From Fomitopsis serialis (lineage: Eukaryota > Basidiomycota > Agaricomycetes > Polyporales > Fomitopsidaceae): 31,924 nucleotides of DNA. The stretch spans positions 1-31,924 of the forward strand of contig NW_025955392.1 in assembly GCF_022376445.1 (NCBI RefSeq), given 5' to 3'. Below the pieces are notes generated by a model. It ran no database searches. It was not told where the DNA came from and worked only from the letters and a program-made list of their open reading frames with translations. The first letter of the stretch is position 1. The number at the start of each line of letters is the position of its first letter. Positions 1 through 10,327 of this stretch are shown here, piece by piece. A program made the translations under genes and the position numbers.

Positions 1-590
1 ACCCTGGACACTATTACATAATCACATCATCTAGTTACTTACCTGACACACTTACCACTGCACCACTGGCCTTTCTACACTGCAAAACCGAATGACCCAT
101 ATCACATTCTCAGACTACTGGACTTAGGCATTTCACAACACTCTGCCATACGATGCCCCCTTAGTCCGACTTTTTGTGAATTAGGACATACTTTATTCTG
201 GTTAATCTTGTCTGATTAGCAGGTTTGCTCAGAAGTGGTTTTATGAACTGATCAGATTAGGATTGAATTGGATTAGATCAGCAAAACTGATCAGGAGTGG
301 ATCAATAAAGGATCAATATAATTTGTTTGATATGGAAAGTGGCTGAATCTGAAAGATTAAGCTAATACAATGTCAATCTGCAGATTAACCAGAATAAAGT
401 ATGTCCTAATTCACAAAAAGTCGGACTAAGGGGGCATCGTATGGCAGAGTGTTGTGAAATGCCTAAGTCCAGTAGTCTGAGAATGTGATATGGGTCATTC
501 GGTTTTGCAGTGTAGAAAGGCCCAGTGGTGCAGTGGTAAGTGTGTCAGGTAAGTAACTAGATGATGTGATTATGTAATAGTGTCCAGGGT
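1..590. repeat. near-perfect inverted repeat (arms 1-208 and 382-590)
   Basis: The first 208 bases reappear as the reverse complement at 382-590, with only a one-base difference noticed (an extra G near 521). A spacer of about 173 bases separates the arms. The left arm is cut by the window edge, so the true repeat may be longer. The right arm contains a Pol III-like promoter, so this is probably two copies of a SINE-like element in inverted orientation, or a fold-back element. The near identity of the arms suggests a recent event. Confidence 0.9.
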
Positions 591-615
591 CAGGAGTTCA
601 AACCAGGCTTGTGTC
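521..615 (+). mobile_element. tRNA-derived SINE-like head with A and B boxes
   Basis: An A-box-like sequence TGGTGCAGTGG lies at 526-536 and a B-box-like sequence GTTCAAACC at 596-604. These are the internal promoter elements of a tRNA-type RNA polymerase III gene. The spacing is about 25 bases longer than in an ordinary intronless tRNA, and I cannot fold a clean cloverleaf, so a tRNA-derived SINE head fits better than a functional tRNA. The inverted copy at 1-96 carries the A box but loses the B box at the window edge. Family assignment would need a repeat library. Confidence 0.45.
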
Positions 616-1100
616 CGCATTTTTGGGCCATTTAAGCCACTATCTAACCCAGTGGATTAGACACAGCTTAGCAAGTGGCTAAGCACTGTCTTATCTCCAG
701 TTAAGTGAACCATGATCAGCAATTGGTGATCTTCGCAAAGCTAATCCAGTAGCTAAGCAGTGGCTTAGCAGTGGATTTGAAAGTCTACCAACTTTTTTTA
801 GACTGATTTACTTGTCAATCTCTTGCCTAAGTCATAGCTAAGCATGGCTAATCTATGGTTAAGACATGGCTCGGATATTACTTAGCCAAGGGTAATCCAA
901 TGGCTAAGCAGCATCTCAGCAAGTCTAACCAATGGATCACAATGGGATTAGATATGGACTAACTATGGCTAATCTATGGCTTAACATGTGTGGATTAGCT
1001 CTACTGATCCTACTTGGCTAATCTATTGGCTAAGCAACAGCTTAGCCCAGGATCAGGTTAAAAGTGTATGGGGTTTAAGTTGATCTAAAATACATTAGTG
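615..1100. repeat. low-complexity region rich in TTAGC / GCTAA words
   Basis: Short words such as GGCTAAGCA, GCTTAGC and GCTAATC recur every 10-30 bases on both strands, giving many small potential hairpins. No coding signal is visible. It may be the body of the SINE-like repeat to its left or an independent degenerate repeat. Confidence 0.5.
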
Positions 1101-1175
1101 ATTCAATATTAATCCCATTTAAATGACATCACTGAGCCTTGCAAGCTTGTGGCTTGTAGTGTTCCACTCGCCTAG

Positions 1176-1534
1176 CTTCGCGTAACATTGGTCTCCTCGG
1201 ACAGCGAAGATGAGAGCGCACCTAGCAGCACGGTGCCCAAAGTAAGTCCCTTCAATTTTATTATCATCATGGACTCTTTTCAAATAATCGACAGTCTACA
1301 GCTGTGACACGGGCCGCTCCGGCAGAAGTCGTGGTCCCCGGTACCAGCAAACGGCGCAAGAAAGAAACCACGCACCAGGCAACGGACTCGAAGCACAACA
1401 TGCAGTTGAGAACCCGAGGGAAGGCGGGACAGAGGGCAGCCGAGACGGAGGGAAAAGGGGACAGTCGGTGGTCGGCTCATCCTGTTGCAGGGAGGCCGAC
1501 GAGTTGCAGGCGGGGACGGTTGCCTAGCCAGTGA
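1176..1534 (+). pseudogene. two-exon fragment of a basic, SDSEDE-containing protein
   Basis: An exon at 1176-1241 follows a TAG acceptor and reads into a stretch containing SSDSEDESAPSS. It joins in phase across a 53-nt intron (1242-1294, GTAAGT...CGACAG) to an exon from 1295 to a stop at 1534. The second exon is very basic, with TSKRRKKET and QLRTRGKAGQR, resembling a nuclear localisation region. The mixed acidic-serine and basic composition resembles the N-terminal part of the DUF6532-type gene further right, but I see no alignable domain. Upstream exons are missing or lost into repeat sequence, so this is probably a truncated gene. Confidence 0.33.
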
Positions 1535-2230
1535 GTGAAGCATAGGATTTCATAACATTGAGTACGTCCAGATTCTACATGTTCGTTTGTGCTCCTTCAC
1601 GTGCACCCTCGTACGTATGCCTAAGCCCAACGGATTGGTCTCCTGGTAAGCGCAGATGAGGCCACGCAAGATGTGCAGACAGACAGTGCGTCTCGCACCC
1701 ACTGACCCATTCTGCAGGACACGTCAATGCGCACAGCGAAATCCCCGGAGGACGCTCTGACTAGCGCATGGACGAGCCACGGCGAAGGGACGATCAGGGG
1801 ACATGCCCCTGTCCTTGCTCGACGAGTCTACGTCCTCATCATGCGTCCACTCGCCTGTGCCTCTGTTGCCCTCTTTGTGCCTATGCTCCTCGACCGCTCT
1901 CGGAACCATTCATGAGGACAGTGTGCTCTGCGGAATTACCACATGCCCGGTAACGACCCGTGCCACCTCTGTTTATCCACTTGCGCAACCGCCGGGATGG
2001 GCCCAGGAAGTGCTGCATTTGGACAACAACCACCATGCGCTCGTACCATCCACCGCCCCAATATGACAAGCCCAAACGTGCCACTTCGCAGCCGACGAAC
2101 GGACATCTGACACCCAAGTGAAAGGCGAGCCGGGTGAGTGCTAACACGGGTGGGCAAGTACACTAATAGCATGCAGAGGTTGCAGCGACGTGCAGCACCA
2201 GTCTGCTGCACGACGCGTACAATGACCGCA
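1535..2230. other. stretch without a supportable gene
   Basis: Only short overlapping reading frames in several frames are present, with no recognisable domain, convincing splice structure or repeat. Confidence 0.5.
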
Positions 2231-3440
2231 AGTGCACGGGGACAATGTCCTGCGGACGCGCCTGATGAACGGGCAGCCGGGCAGACAAACGAGCAGACTA
2301 CCAGGTGTGCGTCGCCATGATCTCGCAGGTTCGCCATGTCGCAGGTCCACCATCTCGCAGGCGCGTCATCTCGCAGTCCCGCCTGCCATCCCTCTCGCCC
2401 TCCATCTCGTACTCCTATTGTCCGCCTGCTATCTTGCTCACCCGCCCTCTCGCTTGCCCACAGCCTTGCCCGCCCGTCGTCTCGCTCACGTACCGTCTCG
2501 CCCGTGCACTCGCTGTCCTTCTTGCCCGCGCCCTCTTGCTCGTGTGGCTCTTGCACCAGCCAGTCCGCTTGCTCTCTCACGCAACCCTATCATCTAGTAC
2601 CTGCCGTCTAGTGCCCACACACCCGCCGTCTCGTGCTTGCCCTCTCGCCGCCCACTCTCTCGCGCCAGCCCGCCATCTCATGCCAGCCCGCCGTCTAGTG
2701 CCCACACACCTGTTCTTGCCTTCACATCCCGAGCTTCGCCACCTCGTCCTTACACATTGTGGTCATCGCCGACCTCCCTGTCACACAGAGCTGGCACCAT
2801 CTGTCCTGATGGACACGTCTCCGCCCTCGTCGCCTGTACGAGCCACTGGTACGTCCATCTTGTCCATTGGAGGACGTCTATTCACACCGTCGGATGGTCG
2901 TCCAGCATCTGGTCTGGCAACTCCTGTGACTCTGAACAAAGAGTCAATGACCACCCAGGTCATTGCCGAGATCAAAGCAAGGGCGTATGCAACCATCTCA
3001 CTTGCCTGCCATCTCACTGTCCCGCGCACTATCCCTCTCGCTTGCTCACTCATCTCATACGCCTACCGCCTGCCCATCATCCCGCTCGCCACCTCGCTCA
3101 CCCGCCATCTTCAGGAGAAGTCGGTGCGGGTGTCCCTCGTTGGGTATGTGTAGGTCGACTTTCACTGGCCATCTCGCTGTCCCACCCGCCATCTCACTGT
3201 CCCTCTTGCTCACCATCTCGTACACCTACTATCTGCCCGCCGTTCCGCTTGCCTTCTCACTGTCCCGCCCACCGTCTCTCTCACCTAATGTCTCGCTGAC
3301 TCTTTGTGTTGTTCTTGTGCTGTCTGCCCGGCGTCTCACCCGCTTGCTGTCTCGTCCGCGCGCCTGCTGTACCTCTCGCTCGCTGTTCCTCTGGCTTAGA
3401 GCCCTGCTCACTTTAACTGCAAGACCTTGTCATCATAGAT
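2230..3440. repeat. C/T-rich degenerate minisatellite-like region
   Basis: Degenerate units related to CCATCTCGC, CCCGCC and CTCGCTCACC recur throughout about 1.2 kb. All three forward frames stay open for long stretches because the strand is purine-poor, and the translations are arginine/serine/proline/leucine-rich in every frame. That pattern indicates compositional bias, not coding. Less regular CACTCGC-type sequence continues to about 3640, and a similar patch lies at 25500-25650, just before cyclin copy 2. Confidence 0.6.
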
Positions 3441-3949
3441 GACATGGGTATTCCAGCTCACTCGCACCGATGAGCCCCTCTCGCCCACACCCTCACATGC
3501 ACCTTCTTGGCTGCACTCTCATCTGTTCGACAGGCCGGCCACACACTCATTTGTGTGATTGCCCACGTGATCGCTCACTCGCCTGCATGCCCACTTGCCA
3601 GTGGACCCGCTTACATTCCCGTGAACCCGCGGACCCTGCTCGGGGACTAATACTACTACTACTTGATGGTGAGTCGCCTCGTGCGAGCCCGTTCACTCGT
3701 GGTCTGATGCGGACACCGCCAGCCAACGCTCTACACGCTCTGGTGGAGCTTCACGCAGCGCAAGTTCATCGAGAGCACGGGCAATGTCATGTCCTTCAAG
3801 AACATATGCGGCGAGGCCGTGCGGGGTTGCTCTGTCACGGTCGTGGATGCCCATCGCACCAGGGAAGTGGGTGTTGTTGATGGTGGGAAGGAATCGACTG
3901 AGGCTGGATTCGAAGGCGTGCAGGACGAGGAGGAGGATGTGATGGCTGA
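3441..3949. other. stretch without a supportable gene, upstream of cyclin copy 1
   Basis: Short open frames exist here (for example around 3789-3960), but none is recognisable. It sits where the missing 5' half of cyclin copy 1 would be expected and does not resemble the cyclin N-terminal half seen in copy 2. Confidence 0.4.
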
Positions 3950-4682
3950 ATGGTGCGAGAGATGTGTTCGTACCTCGAGTGGCAACTCAACATCGAGCCA
4001 GCAGTGCTGAAAGAGTTCGAGGCGAATGTTTGGACGGACTTCAAGGGCCACAGGCCATACCCAACGTACATGCTCCCGTCGCCTGCGCCGACACCAGTAC
4101 CGTGGACGATGCCATACGGCGCCACGTCGACCACCACCCCGGGCTTCGCCGCGCGTCCGGTCGCCACCGAAGCCCACCCCATGCCTGTCAACACCAGCAT
4201 GGCGTATCCGAGTCCGCCCACGAGCCCCGACACACCCGAGCAGTCTTACTCGACTTCGACGAGCCCGGCATTGTCTGCATCACTGTCGACGCCACCAGGT
4301 TTTGTCAACGCGAACATCCGCATCGCCTCACACAGCACTCACAGGACACCCCACACCATTGAGCAAGAGTCCGTTGCCACCGTCGTGCTGCTGCCGATGC
4401 AGAAGCAAACGGGCTGGTCGAGGGCTCACCGTCAATATCCGATGCCATCTCGACTGACCGCACCTCGGCGACGAAGAAGGCTAAGGGCCAGGACTCAAGT
4501 ATTCGCCAACATCTCCGTATGTCCCACCGTTGCCATATGGTGGTGTGCGCACCTTGCCTTATGCAACGTCACCATTCTACGACCAAGCCCATGGACCAAC
4601 TTCACCTACATACTTGCCGACGTCACCGGCGCTGAACCTCACATCACCGGGATCATGTACGTCTGTTTCCCTGCGAACGTGA
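3950..4682 (+). pseudogene. PHO80/PCL-type cyclin pseudogene, copy 1 (5' truncated)
   Basis: The frame opens in the last helix of a fungal cyclin box (MCSYLEWQLNIEPAVLKEFE) and continues into the long proline/serine/threonine-rich tail seen in agaricomycete PCL-type cyclins (PYPTYMLP, PTPVPWTMPYGA, SPPTSPDTPEQSYSTSTSPA). The N-terminal cyclin box is absent. A deletion near 4410 removes the Ser/Arg segment present in copy 2 and shifts the frame. A further shift near 4490 is needed to reach the conserved end (YSPTSPYVPPLPYGG ... YLPTSPALNL), which stops at 4680-4682. These cyclins normally activate a Pho85/Cdk5-like kinase; this copy cannot encode a working one. It keeps the C-terminal end, which copies 2 and 3 have lost. 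Confidence 0.8.
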
Positions 4683-5100
4683 ATTTGCTGAGCCAATTAC
4701 GCAGAGATAGGCGGCTGCCGTACTCACCTGCAGGGCTAGCGGTTGCCTGGCCAAACTCACGTGCTGTTACGACCAACCCGCTGCAATGTGGATGGATGTT
4801 GGGCATCACGGGTGTACGGATACTGAACAGACTGCACGCGTCGACGGGCGCACAGAGTGTGGATGCGGTGAGCGCTCTGGACTGCTTGGGAGGTAGAGTG
4901 TTGGACAGCCTCTGAGTCAACTTGAATGATATACGTCCAGACGAGTCCTCGCCAGTTCCACTGGTTCTGGACATGAAAACCCTGAGTTCACAGAGAGTAA
5001 ACTCATACTACTAGTAGAAGTACCATGTTTACGGCCATAGATAGCTTGTACTTTAAGCGTGCAAATAGAAACTCAACCATCTATGAATGATTCAATGAAA
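4683..5100. other. stretch without a supportable gene
   Basis: Non-coding sequence downstream of cyclin copy 1, becoming AT-rich after about 4980. No recognisable feature. Confidence 0.5.
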
Positions 5101-5119
5101 CACTTCAGAGATTAAAGAA

Positions 5120-5326
5120 AATTGACTGGCCAAATTTTGCTTGCCAGTCAGCCAATAAACTCTTGACAGAATGCTTGATCAAGCCGGCCACAGTTTGACC
5201 AAGTGTTTCAGGATCAACGCTGCCTTTGCAGCACATTTCAAGTGGTGAGCATCTTTGCCAAGTAAGCCAAGTCCTTTTGACTTGCCTTGTAGCTTGGCAA
5301 GTAAAACCGGTTTTTCCTGATGTCTC
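5120..5326 (+). mobile_element. CAAG/CTTG-rich repeat, copy A (possible non-autonomous DNA transposon end)
   Basis: Numerous CAAG and CTTG words, including palindromic CTTGGCAAG at 5293-5302, lead up to the motif GGTTTTTCCTGATGTCTC at 5309-5326. The same motif ends a similarly CAAG-rich stretch at 28660-28677, and a shortened version occurs inverted at 9748-9760. Dense short subterminal motifs ending at a fixed boundary are typical of hAT-like or other cut-and-paste transposon ends. The opposite end was not found. Confidence 0.45.
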
Positions 5327-5349
5327 TCACACACAACTCAAAGTTCCAG

Positions 5350-6100
5350 AATCATGTGTTCGCTTCCGCTGAGGCGGACACCAGGATGCGCTGCAGCAGA
5401 GCCGTGCGAGAAGAGCATGTACGGTAACTATAGGCAGGTAACTTTCCTTTGGCTGTCTCTGGCGTTGAATCTACCTGCATGGTTATGTCTTCGTCGCCAT
5501 TATGTACACCATTCTAGACTGTTGATTACATCTACTAGGGAACTCCGCGCTTGCAATGCTGAGATTCTGGTCTTCTCGTGTCAGAGTGCACAGATAATGG
5601 GACTTCAGGTGGGATCAACACTGCAAAAAGCAGGAGACGGAGCGGTTGGCAGGAGGCGGACATCCCACAACGAGTGACATCGAGAGATTAGCTTGCCGTA
5701 TATGATTCCATTCATAAGTGACATTGAGCCTAGAGACATGGCTCTCGGGTCCTGTTCCTGCAAGTCAGCTCCAGGCAGTGAAGAGGAAGAGGGAAGCTCC
5801 GTACCCTGGCGGCCTCCTTACTCGAGAAGCAATTGGTGAGAGACTTCACGATGCCTTTTGGTGTGCAGAGCCTGACATCGGCCTGGAAAGAAGGGGTCCA
5901 GGCCCGGGCATGACCTCCAAATACTTCCATATCCATATGAGTACCACTACTACCACAAATGTCTTTGGCAGGCAGACATTCTGAAAAGAACCGGTCTAGG
6001 TCATTTCCTACTGCTCGGCGGGCTATTGATGCGTATATACAGCTTACCTGTCGAGGGTACTGGACATCACTCCACCCGTCGGAATGCATTGAGTCATCGT
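5350..6100. other. weakly coding-like stretch, no gene assigned
   Basis: Several overlapping frames of 80-120 codons occur on both strands, none with a recognised domain. The plus-strand frames at 5718-5984 and 5959-6210 could be decayed upstream exons of the hypothetical gene that follows, but I could not join them with consistent splice phases. Confidence 0.3.
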
Positions 6101-6113
6101 ATCGATCACCCTG

Positions 6114-6966
6114 GTGGGAGCCCAGGCGATGGTGGTGGCGGCCACCAACACAGCCATCAACACCACCAATGCAGTCCCTGACGTCGCTGTCTCTAGAACG
6201 GCTCTGGTAGCTATCCCACCTCCTGTGCCCCTTCCTGCGCCCCTGGGCCTTCCTGCTCCCCCCCCTGCTCCAGTCAACGCCCTGCCACCAGCCCGCTCAG
6301 GGGCACAGTTGAAGGCGGCAATCAGCCCTATCCTCAACACCCCGACAGAGGACAAAATCCTCGCAATTAACGGTGTCCTGCTGGAGGAGACCGCTGGGGT
6401 GGGTCACAGTGTGCTCCAGAGTTGGCGCTATGTCAAGAATCTCTTGGCATGGTGGTTCGCCTGTTGCTGCCCTACCATCAACGAGGAGCTCACTGGGCTC
6501 TCCATACCGGATGTCCGGGCGTCCTTGGGCTATACAAAGGCCCTCAATAATGTGAAGGGCCAGTGCGTTAACCACAGACACATGTTGCTGTGGGTATTGG
6601 TACACTTCATCCTAACATTCGATTTCTACCTTCGAAATGTGAGCCCATACTAGATCACTTGGTGTTGTCACGACTAACCGGTTTGATCTGCAGGATCATA
6701 GGACATCCAGAAGAGCCATCAGGGACCATTTTGTGCTGGCCAAGGTGCTGCAACCTCTCGAGAACAAGAGCAAACCAAATGCCTACCACTCCATAGCCCT
6801 CGATGTCTGCGCTCTTCATCGGCTCATAGAAAGCGCGAAGACATTGCAAGTGATGCAGTCCAGGTCTGCAACATTCATTAGAGGTCTGTACAGTCCCATC
6901 TCCCCAAACGAGAGCAGGGCATGGGGTGGTAAGAGATTGCCAAATCTTGTGGTATGCCAGGGCTAA
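6114..6966 (+). CDS. hypothetical two-exon protein, 5' end uncertain
   Basis: A frame from 6114 ends in phase at a GT donor after 6593. It joins across a 100-nt intron (6594-6693, GTATTG...CTGCAG) to a second exon running to a stop at 6966. The protein starts with an alanine/proline-rich segment (VAIPPPVPLPAPLG). It continues as a more ordinary globular-looking region with SPILNTPTEDKILAING, tryptophan-rich LLAWWFACC and, after the join, FVLAKVLQPLENKSKP and HSIALDVCALHRLIE. The splice join restores an uninterrupted frame, which supports real or recently real coding. I do not recognise the family. A capsid-like or other transposon-encoded protein is possible because of its surroundings, but nothing proves it. 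Confidence 0.45.
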
Positions 6967-7560
6967 CAAAGCATCCAGATTCTGTGAGCAAGACAAAGCC
7001 AGCAGTGGATGCATAATTACCATATGGAGTATGTGACCTTCCCAAAGAGGAATCATACACAAACAGGGGCATGTAGGGCTCAGAAAAATGCAGAAAATCT
7101 ATGAAATATACAGACACATCAAAGACAAGTGTATGATTGCCTTGAGCTGCAATGGTTACCATTACATTGTATGCAAGGGCCATAAGATGGCAAAAGATGC
7201 TCAGATTACCCATTATAGTCCTTGTTACCTGTATTATTGAAGCTACTGAGTAGTCCACAGTGTCTGAACTACACATATACATTGCAGTGTACATATAGAT
7301 CATATTTGAGTCATAAACAAGCAGATTGAATCTGCAGAGGCACATGTGCATTTTTTTGCTTTGCATTTCCTGGGTTAGCCAGCCACTGTATACACTGAAT
7401 AGAATTTCTGTATACTCTCTGAATGAAGGGCTATCAGATGAGCATACTATGTATACTATGATTTGTTACTGGCTGAGCTATATAGGCCCTACAGTGTGTG
7501 AGCGCTTGGAGCAATGACCCACCAAGCTGCCAGTCACATGATATGTTTACCAATTTCCTT
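6967..7560. other. stretch without a supportable gene
   Basis: AT-richer sequence with a long minus-strand open frame (6878-7366) of unusual methionine/tyrosine/cysteine-rich composition and no domain. I see nothing functional here. Confidence 0.45.
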
Positions 7561-7573
7561 ATTGGGGGAACTG

Positions 7574-7795
7574 CTAAGGCGTTTCATGGGCCTCATATCC
7601 ATAACTGAGCGCTTAGCCACTGCATTTGTTTGTATCTGTTGGTGCAAGTCGCGTCGTCTGGGAGTCTGAAAATTCAGGCTCAGATAAGCAACCCATACTA
7701 ACAGTTACTTATCTCTGCTTATCAGGGTGGCTGCAAGTCACGTGCACTGTGGGAACAAACTGCCATTCCGGAGGAATCACTAAGGCGTTTCATGG
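7574..7795. repeat. direct repeat pair enclosing a small hairpin, MITE-like
   Basis: The 16-base word CTAAGGCGTTTCATGG occurs at 7574-7589 and again at 7780-7795. Between them lie an internal inverted pair (AGATAAGCA near 7682 and TGCTTATC near 7717) and two related GCAAGTC words. This may be a small miniature element or two decayed repeat copies. Confidence 0.4.
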
Positions 7796-7987
7796 TGGTC
7801 CATCATAAGAACGATACCTTCGTACCTCAGGGATCGTAATTCAGAGTAGCCTGCTTATTTATTAGGTTGTTCTAATATGAGGATCATAGTTTGCAATCAT
7901 GAGTAACATCCCAATTGAGTAACTTATTGCATGTTCATATGAGACTCTCTGTTGAGAACACAGACATCATGAATCTGTTTCTTACTT

Positions 7988-9165
7988 GGTGAATTGCCAA
8001 GTTAATCACCAATATTACCAGAATACTAATGAATAGTATTACTGGTCTATGTTGATATCAACAAAGAGAAAATATCTTGGAAATGTTGCAAAGAAGTATG
8101 CCTCTAGATCAACTAGAACTCAAGGAAGGGGAATCTGGGAGGTTGACTACAGTAACAACTACTCAGCTGGGACTTGCTGTTGTACAAGTATTAGCCCTTG
8201 ATCAGAGAGAACTTCTGATACAGAAGGATGTCTTTCAATAGATTGTTAACAGTACTTCCCCAAGTACAAACCAATCAACAGTAGACAGAGAAGTATACCA
8301 GTAAGAAATTCTGAAAAAAGGCCCTTCCAGAATTGTCATGTTATACAAGGAATACAACCAAAGACTGTCCAGTTTGGTTGTATTCCTTGTAAAACACATC
8401 AATTCTGTAAAGGCCTTTTCTCAGCATTCTGTGCTGGTATACTCTGTATAATTGTTTCATCCTCCACTGTTGATTAGTTTGTACTTGGTGAAGTACTGTT
8501 AACAATTTATTGAAAGACATTGTTCTGTATCAGAATTTCTCTCTTATCAAGGACTAATACTTGTACAACAGCACTGACAGCAAGTCCCTACTGAGTAGTG
8601 GTTACTGTAGTCAACCCCCCAGATTCCCCCTGCTTGAGTTCTAGTTGAGCTTAGAGGCTCTCCTTACTTCTTTGCAACATTTCCAAGTGATTTGCTCTTT
8701 GTTACTATCAGTACAAACCAGTAATTGTTGGCTGCAGTGTGCCTCAGAGCAATTTCCAAAGGCCTAAGTCGAGCTCTGTAAAGTGTTAGCAACTTAGAGT
8801 TCAATGAGGTGGACTGTCTACGGTGTGCACTAAGCAATACAACCATAACTGTATTGTAGCAGTGCAAGCACCATCCCCTCAATTGAAGGACATCTTTATT
8901 GAGATCAGAGGTTCTCTCCAATTAAGGGCTGGTACTGAGTACTTGTACAACAGCACTGGTGGAAATTCCCTACTTGATTGTTGTTATTGTGATCTCTAGT
9001 CACAACTACTGCTCCCTTTTTCCTTGAGTTCTAGTTGAACTAGAGGCTCTCCATACTCCGAAACCCCCTTCCAACATTTCCGAGTTATTCACTGTTTGTT
9101 ACTATCAATAAAAATCAGTACTATTGCTTGGTAGTATCTCAGTAATATTGGTATCAACTTGGAAA
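7988..9165. mobile_element. long fold-back element with an extra partial copy
   Basis: The left arm (about 7988-8362) and right arm (8373 to about 8727) are inverted copies around a 10-base loop at 8363-8372. The innermost 18 bases pair perfectly (8345-8362 with 8373-8390), and the outer arms are diverged but clearly alignable. A third copy of the right arm lies at about 8925-9165. It matches the outermost part of the left arm (around 7988-8060), which the inner right arm lacks. No coding capacity is visible. This looks like a large MITE or fold-back transposon in which part of one arm was duplicated or a second element was inserted. Confidence 0.75.
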
Positions 9166-9546
9166 TCAACTGAGTAAGACACAGATCCATAACAGCGGCA
9201 CACAACAACTCAGAGTCACATACCAGCACACCATTTGGGCCAGGTTTCAGATTGAAGCCTGAATTCTGGGGCATATTGGGTGTGGAGCTCTGCCTGCATC
9301 CTCAGAGGCCCTAGAGGCCCAGCACCTGTCATCAAGCTTCAACATGGTGGTGTGGTCATCCTCACCTGGATGGCCTGGCTTATATAGCCATGGTGAGTTA
9401 TGAGGGATTAATTTAAATTTTAAAATATCAAAATCCTGGGGTGATTGCCCACAGCCTGGGAACATGGGTAAAACAAAAACTGAGATAATATATGAGAAAT
9501 CCACTCACTTCCCTGCATGAACAATATTTGTGTTCAGCTGCCTGAA
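9166..9546. other. non-coding stretch; possible solo-LTR-like fragment
   Basis: Contains TATATA-type sequence near 9390 and short reading frames on both strands without recognised domains. An LTR or a promoter remnant is conceivable, but I cannot find matching ends. Confidence 0.25.
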
Positions 9547-9789
9547 TCAGGCGCCCACATCAGTGTTTGCGGCCTTGAGGTAATCAACATAAGTGGCAAT
9601 TTGAAGGGTGTTGCGCTCGTAGACGTCAGCACTGAAGTTCTTCTTTGCATCTATCGTACCAGCCTTGTAGAATTTGTCTGTGCAGCAGATCACGGCCGTG
9701 GCCGCAATTGCCATCACTTGAGTTGGTATCCCATCTTTGAAGAGTGCCATCAGGAAAAACTCACATGGCTTGCCAAGCCTGACAAGCAC
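9547..9789 (-). pseudogene. relic of a DUF6532-type protein (C-terminal part)
   Basis: The minus-strand translation contains GIPTQVMAIAATAVICCTDK followed by FSADVYERNTLQIATYVDYL. It resembles the C-terminal half of the DUF6532 domain found in many agaricomycete proteins: a glycine-isoleucine-proline turn, a hydrophobic helix with a conserved aspartate, then a helix around VYERH/N. The rest of the gene is missing: the frame is cut upstream by the CAAG-rich repeat at 9748 and ends at a stop at 9547. It lies about 0.5 kb downstream of, and on the same strand as, a larger DUF6532-type gene, from which its sequence differs strongly. It is therefore a different subfamily, not a recent duplicate. 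Assignment is from memory of the family pattern. Confidence 0.45.
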
Positions 9790-9990
9790 TGCAAGACTTG
9801 CATAGTCAATAGGTCTTGGGCAAGGTAAGTCAAATGCTTGAGCTGCGTGACCAAGCAGAAATCAACATTGTTCTGATACTGGTTGCATGCTCTTCTTGTA
9901 TTCAAGCAACTGGCTGACTCAATTCTTGATGGTCTTTTCAAGTTCCGTCCGTCTACCCAAGCCTTTCAAGTATTCTTGTTGCTTGGTTTG
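9748..9990 (-). mobile_element. CAAG/CTTG-rich repeat, copy B
   Basis: Reading the minus strand, the segment is full of CTTG and CAAG words and includes CTTGGCAAG, then ends with GTTTTTCCTGATG (9748-9760 on the plus strand as its complement). This is the same boundary motif as copies A and C. The terminal bases also form part of the reading frame of the DUF6532 relic (FFLMALF), so the element end abuts or overlaps that relic. Confidence 0.4.
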
Positions 9991-10003
9991 ACTAATTCAC
10001 TCA

Positions 10004-10303
10004 TTGGTTGGTATTCCAGATAATCGCTTGGCTATGCATTGCATTACCAAACACATAACCAGAGACACGGATCACCAACTATCGTACACATACACACAGT
10101 GTGAAAACGAAAGCGTACAAAGCAACTACAAAGCAATGGCGTCGGAGACCCGGAGACGCCGAGAACAGAACAGAAGAAGCCGTAGCCAACCTCAGATTCC
10201 TCCAAGTGTTGAAGTAGATGGTAGTTGTGTGATTCTGTTGAAATATGAGGTCGAGAAAAATTGTCTGGAAAATGATGAGACAATACTCACGCAATGTGCA
10301 TGA
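10004..10303 (+). other. possible truncated 5' gene end
   Basis: A plus-strand frame from 10004 has an internal start at 10135 followed by a strongly basic stretch (ETRRRREQNRRSRSQ), then stops at 10301-10303. It points into the 3' end of the neighbouring minus-strand gene. It could be the leftover first exon of a gene interrupted by insertion of the large block to the right, or chance. No domain is recognised. Confidence 0.2.
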
Positions 10304-10327
10304 GATCTTAGTGGTTGTTCACATCAC

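Noticed and set aside
526..604. A complete functional tRNA gene
   Set aside because: A and B boxes are present, but the spacing is too long and no cloverleaf or clear anticodon arm could be drawn.
2230..3440. CRISPR-like array
   Set aside because: Units are degenerate and have no constant repeat/unique spacer structure, and the organism is evidently a fungus.
2305..3442. Long open frames (up to 282 codons) in all three forward frames
   Set aside because: They overlap in every frame and arise from a purine-poor degenerate repeat; no domain or splice logic supports coding.
3789..4010. Plus-strand frame just upstream of cyclin copy 1 as its N-terminus
   Set aside because: It shows no similarity to the cyclin box seen in copy 2 and is in a different frame from the cyclin remnant.
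6878..7366. Minus-strand 162-codon frame
   Set aside because: It overlaps the second exon of the plus-strand hypothetical gene, has skewed Met/Tyr/Cys composition and matches nothing I know.
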